This document shows, piece by piece, positions 26,792 to 34,772 of a stretch of DNA of 64,000 nt. The notes under the pieces are model-generated. The model was not told the DNA's origin, made no database searches, and saw only the letters and a list, made by a program, of their open reading frames with translations. The DNA lies in NCBI RefSeq assembly GCF_004362855.1, contig NZ_SNXW01000005.1, positions 186,001 to 250,000 of the forward strand, in the 5' to 3' direction. Each line of letters starts with the position of its first letter. Position 1 is the first letter of the stretch. This stretch comes from Aquabacterium commune (GTDB taxonomy: Bacteria > Pseudomonadota > Gammaproteobacteria > Burkholderiales > Burkholderiaceae_C). A program made the translations under genes and the position numbers.

Positions 26792-27595
26792 ATGACGCCG
26801 AGCGCCGGGGTGCCCCCCGACTACCGTGGCGTCTGGACCCGAGCCGGCCATGCCGCCGACGCTGACGCGGCCGACCCAGCACAGGGTGCCCCCTGGGCGC
26901 GCTGGCTCCAGACCAGCCGATGGCACGCCCACCTGCGCGTGCCCCCTGACGCCCTGCAGCAGCGCGAAGCCCGCGCGCTCGACGGCCTCAGCCCCGCCCA
27001 GCTCGCCGCGCTGACCCACCAGCAGGCCCACGTGGGCTGTGCCCAGGTGCAGGCCCACCCCGAAGGCGAGCTGTGCACCTGGTTGCGCCAGGCCGACTAC
27101 CAACCGCCGGGCCTGGCGCCTGACGCCGCCTGGGTCGTTTTCCTCGCGCCCGACCGCCTCATGCGCATCGGCGTTCATGCCGACGACACCGAGCTCTGGC
27201 AACGCCTGCCCGACTCGGTGGGCCGTTTCCGCTGCCTGGCCGGCCTCGACGCCCAGGGGCAGGACGACGGCCGCCGCGTGCTGGTGGCGGGCGCCTACGC
27301 CATGCGTGCGCGGCTGCGGGCCACCGCTTGGCCACGTGGCATGCGCCCGGGCCTCACCCTGGCCGAGGCCATGATGCACCGGCCCGACCAGGCCCTGCAC
27401 TGGCTGGACCAGGAGCTCAGCTTCGGCCGTTGCGAGCAGGGCCGCTGGACGGTGGAGCGCTCGACCCTGCCGGCGCGCGAAGGCCAGACCCACCACTGCC
27501 AGATGCGGCAAGATGCCGACGACCCCGCGCTGGCCTGGGTCGAGCTCGACGGCCGCGCCGAACGCTGGCGCGTGCTGGAGTGGTCTGACGCCTGA
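26792..27595 (+). CDS. Conserved protein of unknown function (WLQTSRWHAHLR motif)
   Basis: A 267-residue soluble protein without signal peptide or membrane helix. It begins PDYRGVWTRAGH and has a distinct WLQTSRWHAHLRVP block (about residues 39-52), a THQQAHVGCAQVQ block, GELCTWLRQADYQPPG, and an RMRIGVHADDTELWQRLP-like segment. The alternation of Trp/His-rich strands suggests a beta-barrel or lipocalin-like fold, but I cannot assign a family or activity. I believe similar proteins with a WLQT..WHAD.R motif are widespread in proteobacteria; this is memory, not a search. The next gene (SET) follows after 23 bp. Confidence 0.6.
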   Translation: MTPSAGVPPDYRGVWTRAGHAADADAADPAQGAPWARWLQTSRWHAHLRVPPDALQQREARALDGLSPAQLAALTHQQAHVGCAQVQAHPEGELCTWLRQADYQPPGLAPDAAWVVFLAPDRLMRIGVHADDTELWQRLPDSVGRFRCLAGLDAQGQDDGRRVLVAGAYAMRARLRATAWPRGMRPGLTLAEAMMHRPDQALHWLDQELSFGRCEQGRWTVERSTLPAREGQTHHCQMRQDADDPALAWVELDGRAERWRVLEWSDA

Positions 27596-27605
27596 GGATT
27601 GCGGT

Positions 27606-27611
27606 TAGGCT
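27606..27611 (+). promoter_or_regulatory. Possible -10 element next to the SET-domain gene start
   Basis: TAGGCT ends 7 bases before the ATG at 27619, the spacing expected for a leaderless transcript. No Shine-Dalgarno is present. Confidence 0.25.
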
Positions 27612-27618
27612 CGCCGCC

Positions 27619-28113
27619 ATGCCCACGCTGAAACCCCTGACGCCACCGCCAGCCGACGACACCGTCCCGGCCCCACCGGCCAGGCGCCTGCCCGCCGACC
27701 CGCAGAAATTCCAGGTCCGCGTCGGCCCCAGCGCCATCGACGGCCAGGGCGCCTTCGCTGCCGAGGCCATCCCTGCGCGCCGCAAGATCGGTGAAATCCG
27801 CGGCGAGTTCATCGACCTGACCGAAGCCCGCGCCCGCGCCCGTGCCGCCGAGCGCAGCACCGGCCGCATCTTCATGGTCGCCATTTCGGAGCGCCGCGCC
27901 GTGGACGCCACCCAGTCCACCGACCCGCTGCGTTTCGCCAACCACGCCTGCGCGCCCAACATGGTGCTCAAGGTGCAGCAAGGCCGCGTCGCTTTTTACG
28001 CGCTGCGCGACATCGCCGAGGGCGAGGAGCTCACCGCGCGCTACGGCCCGACCCACCACGCAGGTCGCCTGCGCTGCCTGTGCGGTGCACCGCGCTGCGT
28101 GGGCTGGATATGA
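27619..28113 (+). CDS. SET-domain protein (putative protein-lysine methyltransferase)
   Basis: A 164-residue single-domain SET protein. After a Pro-rich leader of 30 residues come VRVGPSAIDGQGAFAAEAIPARRKIGEIRGEFI (SET-I start), the catalytic/SAM motif RFANHACAPN (Asn108-His109), GEELTARYG with Tyr142, and a post-SET-like Cys triad (Cys153, Cys155, Cys160 in CLCGAPRC) that would close the active site with zinc. The last conserved Cys normally comes from a residue within the SET domain; Cys111 is a candidate. Bacterial SET proteins methylate lysines of DNA-binding or host proteins, but no target is evident here. It follows an uncharacterised gene by 23 bp. Confidence 0.82.
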   Translation: MPTLKPLTPPPADDTVPAPPARRLPADPQKFQVRVGPSAIDGQGAFAAEAIPARRKIGEIRGEFIDLTEARARARAAERSTGRIFMVAISERRAVDATQSTDPLRFANHACAPNMVLKVQQGRVAFYALRDIAEGEELTARYGPTHHAGRLRCLCGAPRCVGWI

Positions 28114-28192
28114 CGCCATTTGTTCCACCTGGGTGAGGGTGGCGACCCCGGGCTTACCCGCAGCGCAGTGCGACCGCCGAGCGATCGCCCCC

Positions 28193-28198
28193 TATGCT
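28193..28198 (+). promoter_or_regulatory. Possible -10 element of the binding-protein gene
   Basis: TATGCT, in the CCCTATGCTG context, lies 78 bp before the ATG at 28276. The same hexamer occurs upstream of two other genes in the window. Confidence 0.3.
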
Positions 28199-28275
28199 GT
28201 GCCGCTTGGATGCGCGTGCCTGACCTTTGCGTCAAGGGCCCACGCACCGCGGTACAACGACAGGAGACACATCCC

Positions 28276-29313
28276 ATGCACTCGACCTGGAAAGCGGCCG
28301 CTCTGGCCGCGATGGTGGCCGCCAGCCCGATGGCCCTGGCCAAGCAGAAGATCTGCGTGTTCGACATCCTCGGCACCAGCGGCGACGGCTACAACACCGC
28401 CAAAGACTACGCCCTGGAGATGCAAAAGCACGGCGCCGACATCGAGCTCAAGGTTTACATCGACGAACGCGTGGCGGTGGAAGACTTCCGCACCGGCCAG
28501 TGCGACGCCGTCATGGCCACCGCCCTGCGCACCCGCGCCTTCAACGCCCTGACCGCCGCCATCGACTCGGTGGGCGCCTCCACCGTGGTGCGCAAGGGCA
28601 AGCTCGACATGGCCGCGAGCATCGAGGTCGTGCGCAAGACGGTGCAGACCTTCGCCTCGCCGAAGGCCGCGCCGCTGATGGTGCAAGGTGCCTACGAAGT
28701 GGGTGGCATCGCGCCGCTGGGCGCGGCTTACGCCTTCGTCAACGACCGCAGCATCAGCAACCTGGAAGCCGCCAGCGGCAAGCGCGTGGCCGCTTTCGAC
28801 CACGACAAGGCCCAGGCCCAGCTCATCCAGCGTGTGGGCGCGCGCCCCGTGTCCGCCGACGTCATGAACTTCGGCACCATGTTCAACAACGGCAACGTCG
28901 ATGTGGTCATGGCCCCGTCCATTGCCTACAAGCCGCTGGAGCTGCACAAGGGCATGGGCAGCAAGGGTGCGGTGCACCGCTTCCCCCTGACCATCCTGAC
29001 CTACCAGATGATCTTCAAGCGGGACAAGTTCCCCGAAGGCTACGGCCAGAAGTCGCGCGAAGCCTGGTTGAGCCGCTTCGACCAGATCGTCGAGCTGACC
29101 CGCCGCGCCGATGCGACCATCCCGGCCAAGTTCTGGATGGACCCGTCCGAGGCCGACGCCGAGCGCTACGTCAACCTCATGCGCGACGGCCGCATCGACA
29201 TGGCCGACAAGGGCTTCTACGACAAGAAGGGGCTGAAGATCATCAAGCGCATCCGTTGCGACGTGAACCCTTCGTCGCCCGACTGCACCCAGCCCACCGA
29301 AATGTGGCCGTGA
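28276..29313 (+). CDS. Putative periplasmic solute-binding protein (DUF6091-like, paralog 1)
   Basis: A 345-residue exported protein. Its signal peptide is AAALAAMVAASPMALA, cut before KQKICVFDILGTSGDGYN, the hallmark start of this family. Other blocks are FRTGQCDAVMATALRTRAFN, FGTMFNNGNVDVVMAPSIAYKPLELHKG, FPLTILTYQMIF and KIIKRIRCDVNPSSPDC. The fold resembles TRAP or tricarboxylate-type periplasmic binding proteins. No permease gene is adjacent, so it is an orphan receptor. An AGGAGA Shine-Dalgarno supports the start. A strong terminator follows. The paralog at 56084 has the same blocks; the ligand is unknown. Confidence 0.75.
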   Translation: MHSTWKAAALAAMVAASPMALAKQKICVFDILGTSGDGYNTAKDYALEMQKHGADIELKVYIDERVAVEDFRTGQCDAVMATALRTRAFNALTAAIDSVGASTVVRKGKLDMAASIEVVRKTVQTFASPKAAPLMVQGAYEVGGIAPLGAAYAFVNDRSISNLEAASGKRVAAFDHDKAQAQLIQRVGARPVSADVMNFGTMFNNGNVDVVMAPSIAYKPLELHKGMGSKGAVHRFPLTILTYQMIFKRDKFPEGYGQKSREAWLSRFDQIVELTRRADATIPAKFWMDPSEADAERYVNLMRDGRIDMADKGFYDKKGLKIIKRIRCDVNPSSPDCTQPTEMWP

Positions 29314-29357
29314 TGGCCTGAGGCGCTCCTGGGCGCCTCCCAACGCACACGCCCAAG

Positions 29358-29396
29358 AAAAAGCCTCCCTGCGGCAAGTTGCCGGGGAGGCTTTTT
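29358..29396. terminator. Bidirectional Rho-independent terminator
   Basis: AAAAAGCCTCCC (29358-29369) pairs with GGGAGGCTTTTT (29385-29396). A-rich and T-rich flanks allow termination from both sides, serving the binding-protein gene on the plus strand and the small gene at 29440 on the minus strand. Confidence 0.88.
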
Positions 29397-29439
29397 GACG
29401 GGTGCGTGCTGCAGTTGCCTGCAGCGGACACAGGTCAGA

Positions 29440-29649
29440 TCACAGCGCGGACAGCTCGGCGTTGACCTTCTGCAGCAGATCGTCGGTGATCAGGCCGCCG
29501 GAGAACTTGGCGACCATCGACAGGGCGAAGCCCTTGCCCATGGCGATTTGCGGGTGGGTCGAGATGCCGGGCAGGTGCTTTTCCAGGATGGCCTTGGTGG
29601 TTTCGTTGTCCAGCAGGTCGCCGAGTTTGGATTCGATCGAGAAGCTCAT
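29440..29649 (-). CDS. Small conserved-looking protein, 69 residues, unknown function
   Basis: A 69-residue protein starting MSFSIESKLGDLLDNETTKAIL. The rest reads EKHLPGISTHPQIAMGKGF, then SMVAKFSGGLITDDLLQKVNAELSAL. It has no signal peptide or membrane helix and looks like a compact helical domain. The phrase GDLL..ETTKAILEKHLPG recalls a short domain I have seen repeated at the ends of bacterial enzymes, but I cannot name it. A GAG-type weak Shine-Dalgarno precedes the ATG at 29649. It shares a bidirectional terminator with the gene to its left, and its upstream side is the DnaA-box region. Confidence 0.6.
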   Translation of the reverse strand: MSFSIESKLGDLLDNETTKAILEKHLPGISTHPQIAMGKGFALSMVAKFSGGLITDDLLQKVNAELSAL

Positions 29650-29915
29650 GGTTTGTCTCGCTAGGGTCTGGGTGGATTTGTGACGCGCGTTGTTCAGGCC
29701 AGCAGGTGAGCCTGCTTGTGTGTCTGGGCACCACGCGCGCTCTAGCATAACCCGAGCGTCAGCCTTTGCGTGTGGCCGTCGCGGCCTGCCGTGCGCGGAC
29801 ACCCCCGCTCAAGGGACGGCATGTGGCTCATTTTGTCGTCAGATGACGCGGGGTCCTCACCACGTCAGGTTTTGCGCAGGTGGATCGGGCCGAAACATGC
29901 GCCAGCCTGGGGCAG

Positions 29916-30116
29916 TTATCCCCAAAAAGAAGCGTGCGGTGGATTGCAGTTTTGTGCCCTTGTCAACCCCCTGTGAGCGCCAGAGGCTCTGATGTAAGTC
30001 ATTGATTTGATTGGCAAATATGAAAATGCGACGCCGCTTGATCTTTCAGGGGAAATCCCGGGGCCTGCTTGGCGCTCTCAGAAGTCCCCGAGGTTCCCCA
30101 CAAAGTTATCCACAGA
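29916..30116 (+). repeat. DnaA-box module, copy A
   Basis: Three elements in order: TTATCCCCA (29916-29924), the 13-mer TAAGTCATTGATT (29995-30007), and CCCACAAAGTTATCCACAGA (30097-30116). Start-to-start spacings are 79 and 102 bp. Exactly the same elements and spacings recur in copy B, 516 bp away, while the sequence between elements is unrelated. Confidence 0.8.
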
Positions 30117-30431
30117 TGGGTCCAAAGGGATCAGGCTTTGTGAATCAAGGGCTTAGAGGGGGCAGTTCCAGTGCTGCGTTTGGTAACGACGCCAAGTCGG
30201 GCCTGAAAGCGGGGGTGGTGCTGCGCCAGATTCCGGGCCGATCCGGCGCACAATTGCGGCGCGCACTGCGGTGTTTTGGCCACGCGGAGGGCCCTGGCGC
30301 ATGTCTGGCACACGAGTGGGGGACATTTCGCGAATGACTGCGATCCGTGAACTGGTTCACGGACGCTGACAAACCGTGTAGGGCGCTGAGCAACTAGGGA
30401 AAACCCTTGATTTTGATGACTCGCGTCGCAC

Positions 30432-30632
30432 TTATCCCCACCGAGGGGCGATCCACCGCACTGCCCTGGGGCGCGCGGGCGAGGGCGGTGTGATGCACGC
30501 AAACCACCGCTAAGTCATTGATTCACATAGAGCCGATCGCGCTGCCTCTTTCTGAGGCAATCTGACCCAAACGACGACGTGACAAGCATTTAGCGAGCGT
30601 TTACAAAGCTTTCCCACAAAGTTATCCACAGA
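30432..30632 (+). repeat. DnaA-box module, copy B
   Basis: Same elements as copy A: TTATCCCCA (30432-30440), TAAGTCATTGATT (30511-30523), CCCACAAAGTTATCCACAGA (30613-30632), again spaced 79 and 102 bp. An opposed box, CGTGGATAA (30636-30644), follows directly and is absent from copy A. Confidence 0.8.
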
Positions 30633-30723
30633 CCCCGTGGATAAGGGTGACCCCTCAGAAAATCAAGCACTTGGCCCATCCTCTTCACGCTTTTGTCAGA
30701 ATTCTTCCGACATTCCGCCCCGC

Positions 30724-32889
30724 ATGACGCCCGCCGATCTCCGCCTTGACGAAGCCGCCGTGCGCCTGGGTGTTGTGGTGGAAGCGCCGCAGCACAGCGG
30801 CCTGCTGGGGGTGCTCGACTACCTCAGCGCCACCCCCTTGCCGCCGGGCACGCTGGTGCGGGTGCCCCTGGGGCGCCGGGTGGTGACGGGCGTGGTCTGG
30901 GCGGTGCTGCCGCCGTCGGGCGAGGTGCCGGTGCGGGCCACCGAGGACCTCAAGGCCGTCATCGAGGTGCTGGACGGCCTGCCCGCCCTGCCGTCCGCGT
31001 GGCGCCAGCTGGTTGCTTTTGCCGCGGCCTACTACCAACGCGGGCTGGGCGAGATGGCGCTGATGGTGTTGCCGCCCGAGCTGCGCCAGCTGGACGCGGT
31101 GCAGCTGCAGCGCCGCCTCAAGCGCCTGGACAAGGCCTTGGCGACGGCCCCTGTGGCGGCCCCTGTGGCGACCGTTGCCGCGACAGCTGCAGGTGACAGC
31201 ACCGGCGCCCCCTTGCCTGAACTCAGCGCGCAGCAGGCCCTGGCGCTGAGTGCGCTGGCGGCGGGCGGCGCCCGGCCCTTCCTGCTGTGGGGCAGCACCG
31301 GCAGCGGCAAGACCGAGGTTTATCTGCGCCGTGCCCAGGAGGCGCTCGATGCCGGCCAGCAGGTGCTGATGATGGTGCCGGAGATCAACCTGACGCCGCA
31401 GTTGGAGGCCCGCGTGGCCGAGCGCTTCGCCGGCCGGCGCATCGTCTCGCTGCACAGCGGCCTGACGCCGGCCCAGCGCCTGCGCAACTGGGTGATGGCG
31501 CTGCAGGGCCACGCCGACCTGGTGCTGGGCACGCGCCTGTCGGTGTTCACGCCGCTGCCGCGCCTGGGCCTGATCGTCGTCGACGAGGAGCACGACCCCA
31601 GCTACAAGCAGCAGGATGGCGCGCGCTACTCCGCCCGCGACCTGGCGGTCTATCGCGCTCACCTGGAGAAGGTGCCGGTGATGTTGGGCTCGGCCACGCC
31701 CAGCCTGGAGAGCTGGCACAACGCCCTGCCCGTGGCCGAGGGCGGCAGTGGCCGTTACCTGCGCCTGGACATGCCCGAGCGCATCGGCGGTGGCGACATG
31801 CCGCGCGTGCGCCTGCTGGACCAGAACCACGTGCTCAAGGCCACCATGGGGCAGGAGCCGCCGCCCCTGTCGCGCCCCTTGCTGGACGCCATCGCCCAGC
31901 GCGTCGAGCGGGGCGAGCAAAGCCTGGTGCTGCTCAACCGCCGCGGCTACGCGCCTGTGCTGCATTGCAGCGACTGCGGCTGGAAGAGCGGCTGCCCGCA
32001 CTGCAGCGCCTGGCGCGTCTTCCACAAGGCCGACCGCACCCTGCGCTGCCACCATTGCGGCTTCTCGGAGCGCGTGCCGCGTGCTTGCCCGGACTGCGGT
32101 AACCAGGACATCCAGCCCGTGGGCCGCGGCACCGAGCGCCTGGAAGAGCAGCTCGCCGCGGCCCTGCCCGGCGCCCGCGTGGGCCGCATCGACGCCGACG
32201 TCACCAAGCTCAAGGGCGCGCTGGAAGCGCAGCTGGCCAGCGTGCACGCCGGCGAGGTGGACGTGCTGGTGGGCACGCAGATGGTGGCCAAGGGGCACGA
32301 CTTCCGCCGCATCACCCTGGTGGCGGCGGTGAACCCGGACGCCGCGCTCTTCGCCAGCGATTTCCGCGCGGCCGAGCGCCAGTTCGCGCTCTTGCTGCAG
32401 GCCGCGGGACGCGCCGGGCGCGACGCCGACGTGGCCGGCCACAGCGAGATGTGGGTCCAGACCTGGCACGCCACCCACCCGCTTTACCAGGCGCTGCAGC
32501 GCTACGACTTCGCTTCTTTTGCGACGCGGCAGTTGCAGGAGCGCCAGATGGCCGGCCTGCCGCCTTACGCCAGCCTGGCCATGCTGCGCGCCGAGGGCAA
32601 AACGCAAGAAGCCGCGCAGGGCTTCCTGGAGGCCGCGGCGTCCGCGGTGCAGGACCTGGTGGCGCAAACGCCCGAGGCCGCCGGCCTGATGCTCTACCCG
32701 GCCGTGCCCACGCCGGTGCAGCGCGTGGCCAACGTCGAGCGGGCGCAGCTCATGATCGAGTGCGGCCAGCGCGCCGTGCTGCAGCGGTTTCTGAGCGAAG
32801 CGCAGGCGGTGTGGCTGGCCCAGGCACAACAACACCGCCGCAGCGGTTTGATCCGCTGGGCGGTGGACGTGGACCCGCTGGCGATCTGA
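30724..32889 (+). CDS. priA: Primosomal replication-restart helicase PriA
   Basis: A 721-residue 3'-5' DNA helicase. The N-terminal DNA-binding domain (1-110) includes RLGVVVEAPQHSGLLGVLDYLSATPLPPGTLVRVPLGRR. The helicase core has Walker A GSTGSGKT (190-197) and DEEH box (287-290), with VVDEEHDPSYKQQDGARYSARDLA. A zinc-binding insertion carries the Cys pairs CSDCGWKSGCPHCSAWRVFH, CHHCG and CPDCGNQ. The late helicase motif GTQMVAKGHDF and QAAGRAGR are intact. PriA reloads the replisome at stalled forks. The ATG at 30724 matches the family N-terminus; an in-frame extension to 30637 would run through a DnaA box and is unlikely. Proximity to the DnaA-box region is notable. Confidence 0.95.
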   Translation: MTPADLRLDEAAVRLGVVVEAPQHSGLLGVLDYLSATPLPPGTLVRVPLGRRVVTGVVWAVLPPSGEVPVRATEDLKAVIEVLDGLPALPSAWRQLVAFAAAYYQRGLGEMALMVLPPELRQLDAVQLQRRLKRLDKALATAPVAAPVATVAATAAGDSTGAPLPELSAQQALALSALAAGGARPFLLWGSTGSGKTEVYLRRAQEALDAGQQVLMMVPEINLTPQLEARVAERFAGRRIVSLHSGLTPAQRLRNWVMALQGHADLVLGTRLSVFTPLPRLGLIVVDEEHDPSYKQQDGARYSARDLAVYRAHLEKVPVMLGSATPSLESWHNALPVAEGGSGRYLRLDMPERIGGGDMPRVRLLDQNHVLKATMGQEPPPLSRPLLDAIAQRVERGEQSLVLLNRRGYAPVLHCSDCGWKSGCPHCSAWRVFHKADRTLRCHHCGFSERVPRACPDCGNQDIQPVGRGTERLEEQLAAALPGARVGRIDADVTKLKGALEAQLASVHAGEVDVLVGTQMVAKGHDFRRITLVAAVNPDAALFASDFRAAERQFALLLQAAGRAGRDADVAGHSEMWVQTWHATHPLYQALQRYDFASFATRQLQERQMAGLPPYASLAMLRAEGKTQEAAQGFLEAAASAVQDLVAQTPEAAGLMLYPAVPTPVQRVANVERAQLMIECGQRAVLQRFLSEAQAVWLAQAQQHRRSGLIRWAVDVDPLAI

Positions 32890-32895
32890 CGGCGA

Positions 32896-33723
32896 TCAGC
32901 CCAGCATCGACTCCAGCCCTTCCGACAGCTCGGACAGGGGCGGCATCTCGGTGAGCAAGGTCTCGGGCGCCAGGCCCAGCTTCTTGCAGACATCGGCGGG
33001 CACGGTGGCGGCCATCTCGGCGGCTTGCAGGCCGTTGTGCTCGGCACGGGCGCGCCAGGCCGCGATGTGGATCACGGCGGCCACCGGGTCGAAGGGCTCG
33101 TGGGCCAGGGGCTCGGGGTAGTGGGCGATCGCCTGGGCGAAGCTCACGGGGAAGCGCCACTGGCGGGCCAGCTCGGCACCGACGGCCGAGAAGTTGTAGC
33201 CAAACGAGGTGGTCTCCATGTCCAGGCGGCGGCAGTCCAGCGGCGAGGCCAGCTTGTCCACCTGCAGCATCTGCTCAGGCATGGCGGCGTGCATCACCAG
33301 CTGGCCGATGGCGTGCATCAGGGCCACGGTGAAGGCCTGGTCGCCGTTGACGCCGGTTTTCTTGGCCACCCAGCCGGCCACCGCGGCGGTGTGCAGGCTG
33401 TAGCGCCAGAACTTGCTGAGGTCCATGCCCGGCATGGACTTGTAGCCGCCGGTCAGGCCGGAGCTGATCACCAGCGTGCGCACCGTGACGAAGCCCAGCA
33501 TGGACAGCGCCTCGTTGACGGTGCCGATGCTGCGCGACACATGGTAGTAGGCCGAGTTGGCCAGGCGCAGCAGGCGGGCCGACAGCACCGGGTCCGCCGC
33601 CAGCTTCTTGGCGATGTCGTCGATGGAGACGTCCTGGTTGTTGAAGCTGTCGATCAGCTCATGGACGATCTTGGGGATGGCCGGCAGGGCCTGGGGTTGT
33701 TTGAACAGGGCTTCGAGCTGCAT
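32896..33723 (-). CDS. HDOD-domain signalling protein
   Basis: A 275-residue single-domain HDOD protein. It starts MQLEALFKQPQALPAIPKIVHELIDSFNNQDVSIDDIAKKLAADPVLSARLLRLANSAYY, the diagnostic HDOD block, continues with a QAFTVALMHAIGQLVMHAAMP segment in place of the HD catalytic pair, and FDPVAAVIHIAAWRARA. HDOD domains are degenerate HD hydrolases that act as signalling or scaffold modules in chemotaxis, type IV pili and cyclic-di-GMP networks. A GGAGG Shine-Dalgarno supports the start. It converges on priA with a 6-bp gap. Its partner is unknown; the HD-GYP and hybrid kinase genes 3 kb away are candidates. Confidence 0.88.
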   Translation of the reverse strand: MQLEALFKQPQALPAIPKIVHELIDSFNNQDVSIDDIAKKLAADPVLSARLLRLANSAYYHVSRSIGTVNEALSMLGFVTVRTLVISSGLTGGYKSMPGMDLSKFWRYSLHTAAVAGWVAKKTGVNGDQAFTVALMHAIGQLVMHAAMPEQMLQVDKLASPLDCRRLDMETTSFGYNFSAVGAELARQWRFPVSFAQAIAHYPEPLAHEPFDPVAAVIHIAAWRARAEHNGLQAAEMAATVPADVCKKLGLAPETLLTEMPPLSELSEGLESMLG

Positions 33724-33989
33724 GTGACGGCCTCCAATCCGATGCAAAGCAATTGAATCACCACCACGGCGCAGGCAGGCGCAGTTTGCGTGGCAGAGTG
33801 AACGTTCTTCGACCTGTTGGGTCTTGGCAAGAGCTTCGCCGATGCCAGACTTTTTTGACAGGTGGAAATGCAGGCCAGGAGCGTGCTTGTTGCACGCTTT
33901 TGCGCAGGCGGTGGCCGTGCACGGCGGGCACACACTGAGCGAACATCGGCACATCAGCGGGCGCGTGGTGCGCCCCCAGGAGGTGGCAG

Positions 33990-34691
33990 ATGACAACATG
34001 GGTGGCCGCGGCAAGGGCCGGCTTGGCGGTGGGCGGGATGGCGGTGTGGCTGGGGCTGAGCGGGATGGTCCACGCCGGCCCGCGCGATGGCCTGCCGCAG
34101 CGCAACCTGCTGGTCGAATGGCGGGTGGGTGGCCAGGGCGCCAGCACGCAACGCCAGGCGGGCATCGAGGTGGGCCGCGTCATCATCGACAGCCGCCGCG
34201 GCGTCATCGGACAGGCGGGCATCACGGCGGGCACGGTGCGCACCGAGTCCCAGGGCAGCAGCGTCCAGCAGGTGATGGTGCTCAACGGCGGGCGGGCGCG
34301 CCTGTACATGGGCCGCTCGCAATCGGTCACGGCCTGGCAGCTCGTCTTCAGCCCGGGGCTCATGGCCCTGCCGCAGACGGTCTGGATCGACGTCGGCGAG
34401 GGCATCCACGTCACGCCGCGCTGGTCGGGTGGGCGCGACGTGGTGGTGGACATCGAGGCGCAGTCGCGCCAGCCGGTGCAGCCCGGCTCGGCCTATGGCG
34501 GCCAGCTCGACCCCGATGGCCAGACCCGCCGCACCGAGCTGGCCAGCACCGTGAGCGTGCCCCTGGGCGAGTGGGTGGTGGTGGCGCGCAACGGTGGGCG
34601 CGAGCAGCGCTCGCAATCCGGTACGCTGTCCACGCGGGATGTGGAGAGCAGCCAGTCGGAGCAACTGGAGATCCGCGTCACCGCGCCATGA
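33990..34691 (+). CDS. Exported protein of unknown function
   Basis: A 233-residue protein with a Sec-type signal peptide (AGLAVGGMAVWLGLSGMVHA) and a mature beta-rich part: LLVEWRVGGQGASTQRQAG, SSVQQVMVLNGGRARLYMG, VWIDVGEGIHVTPRWSGGRDVVVDIEAQ. A C-terminal Ser/Thr/Gln-rich stretch ends LEIRVTAP. The repeating short strands resemble secretin N-domain or type II secretion accessory proteins, but no specific motif confirms that. The AGGAGG Shine-Dalgarno at ideal spacing makes the start firm. A 17-bp tandem repeat spans its stop codon. It is upstream of the esterase gene by 81 bp. Confidence 0.65.
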   Translation: MTTWVAAARAGLAVGGMAVWLGLSGMVHAGPRDGLPQRNLLVEWRVGGQGASTQRQAGIEVGRVIIDSRRGVIGQAGITAGTVRTESQGSSVQQVMVLNGGRARLYMGRSQSVTAWQLVFSPGLMALPQTVWIDVGEGIHVTPRWSGGRDVVVDIEAQSRQPVQPGSAYGGQLDPDGQTRRTELASTVSVPLGEWVVVARNGGREQRSQSGTLSTRDVESSQSEQLEIRVTAP

Positions 34692-34712
34692 GCGGCACCG
34701 CGCCATGAGCAG
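34679..34712 (+). repeat. 17-bp tandem duplication across a stop codon
   Basis: The unit CACCGCGCCATGAGCGG (34679-34695) is followed by a copy differing at one base (34696-34712). The stop codon of the exported-protein gene lies in the first copy and its echo in the second, so the duplication looks like a recent slippage event. Confidence 0.7.
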
Positions 34713-34772
34713 CACCACGCCCTCATCACGCCCCCCACCACGCTCTCACCACGACCCCACACGGAGACACGC

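Larger units (their letters stand above)
29650..30723. other. Non-coding DnaA-box region, candidate replication origin or DnaA-binding locus
   Basis: A gap of 1,074 bp with no convincing gene, far longer than any other in the window. It contains two perfect DnaA boxes TTATCCACA (30106-30114 and 30622-30630), two TTATCCCCA variants (29916-29924 and 30432-30440), and an opposed 8-of-9 match (30636-30644 on the minus strand). There is an AT-rich patch at 30001-30030 in otherwise GC-rich DNA, and seven GATC sites (from 29883 to 30535). priA starts immediately to the right. These are the ingredients of oriC, but dnaA, dnaN and rpmH are not here, so a DnaA titration or regulatory locus is an alternative. 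Confidence 0.6.

Noticed and set aside
33724-33989. RNA gene in the gap between the HDOD and exported-protein genes
   Set aside because: A TTGACA-like hexamer occurs near 33859 but there is no -10 or terminator-defined unit; it is simply a divergent promoter gap.
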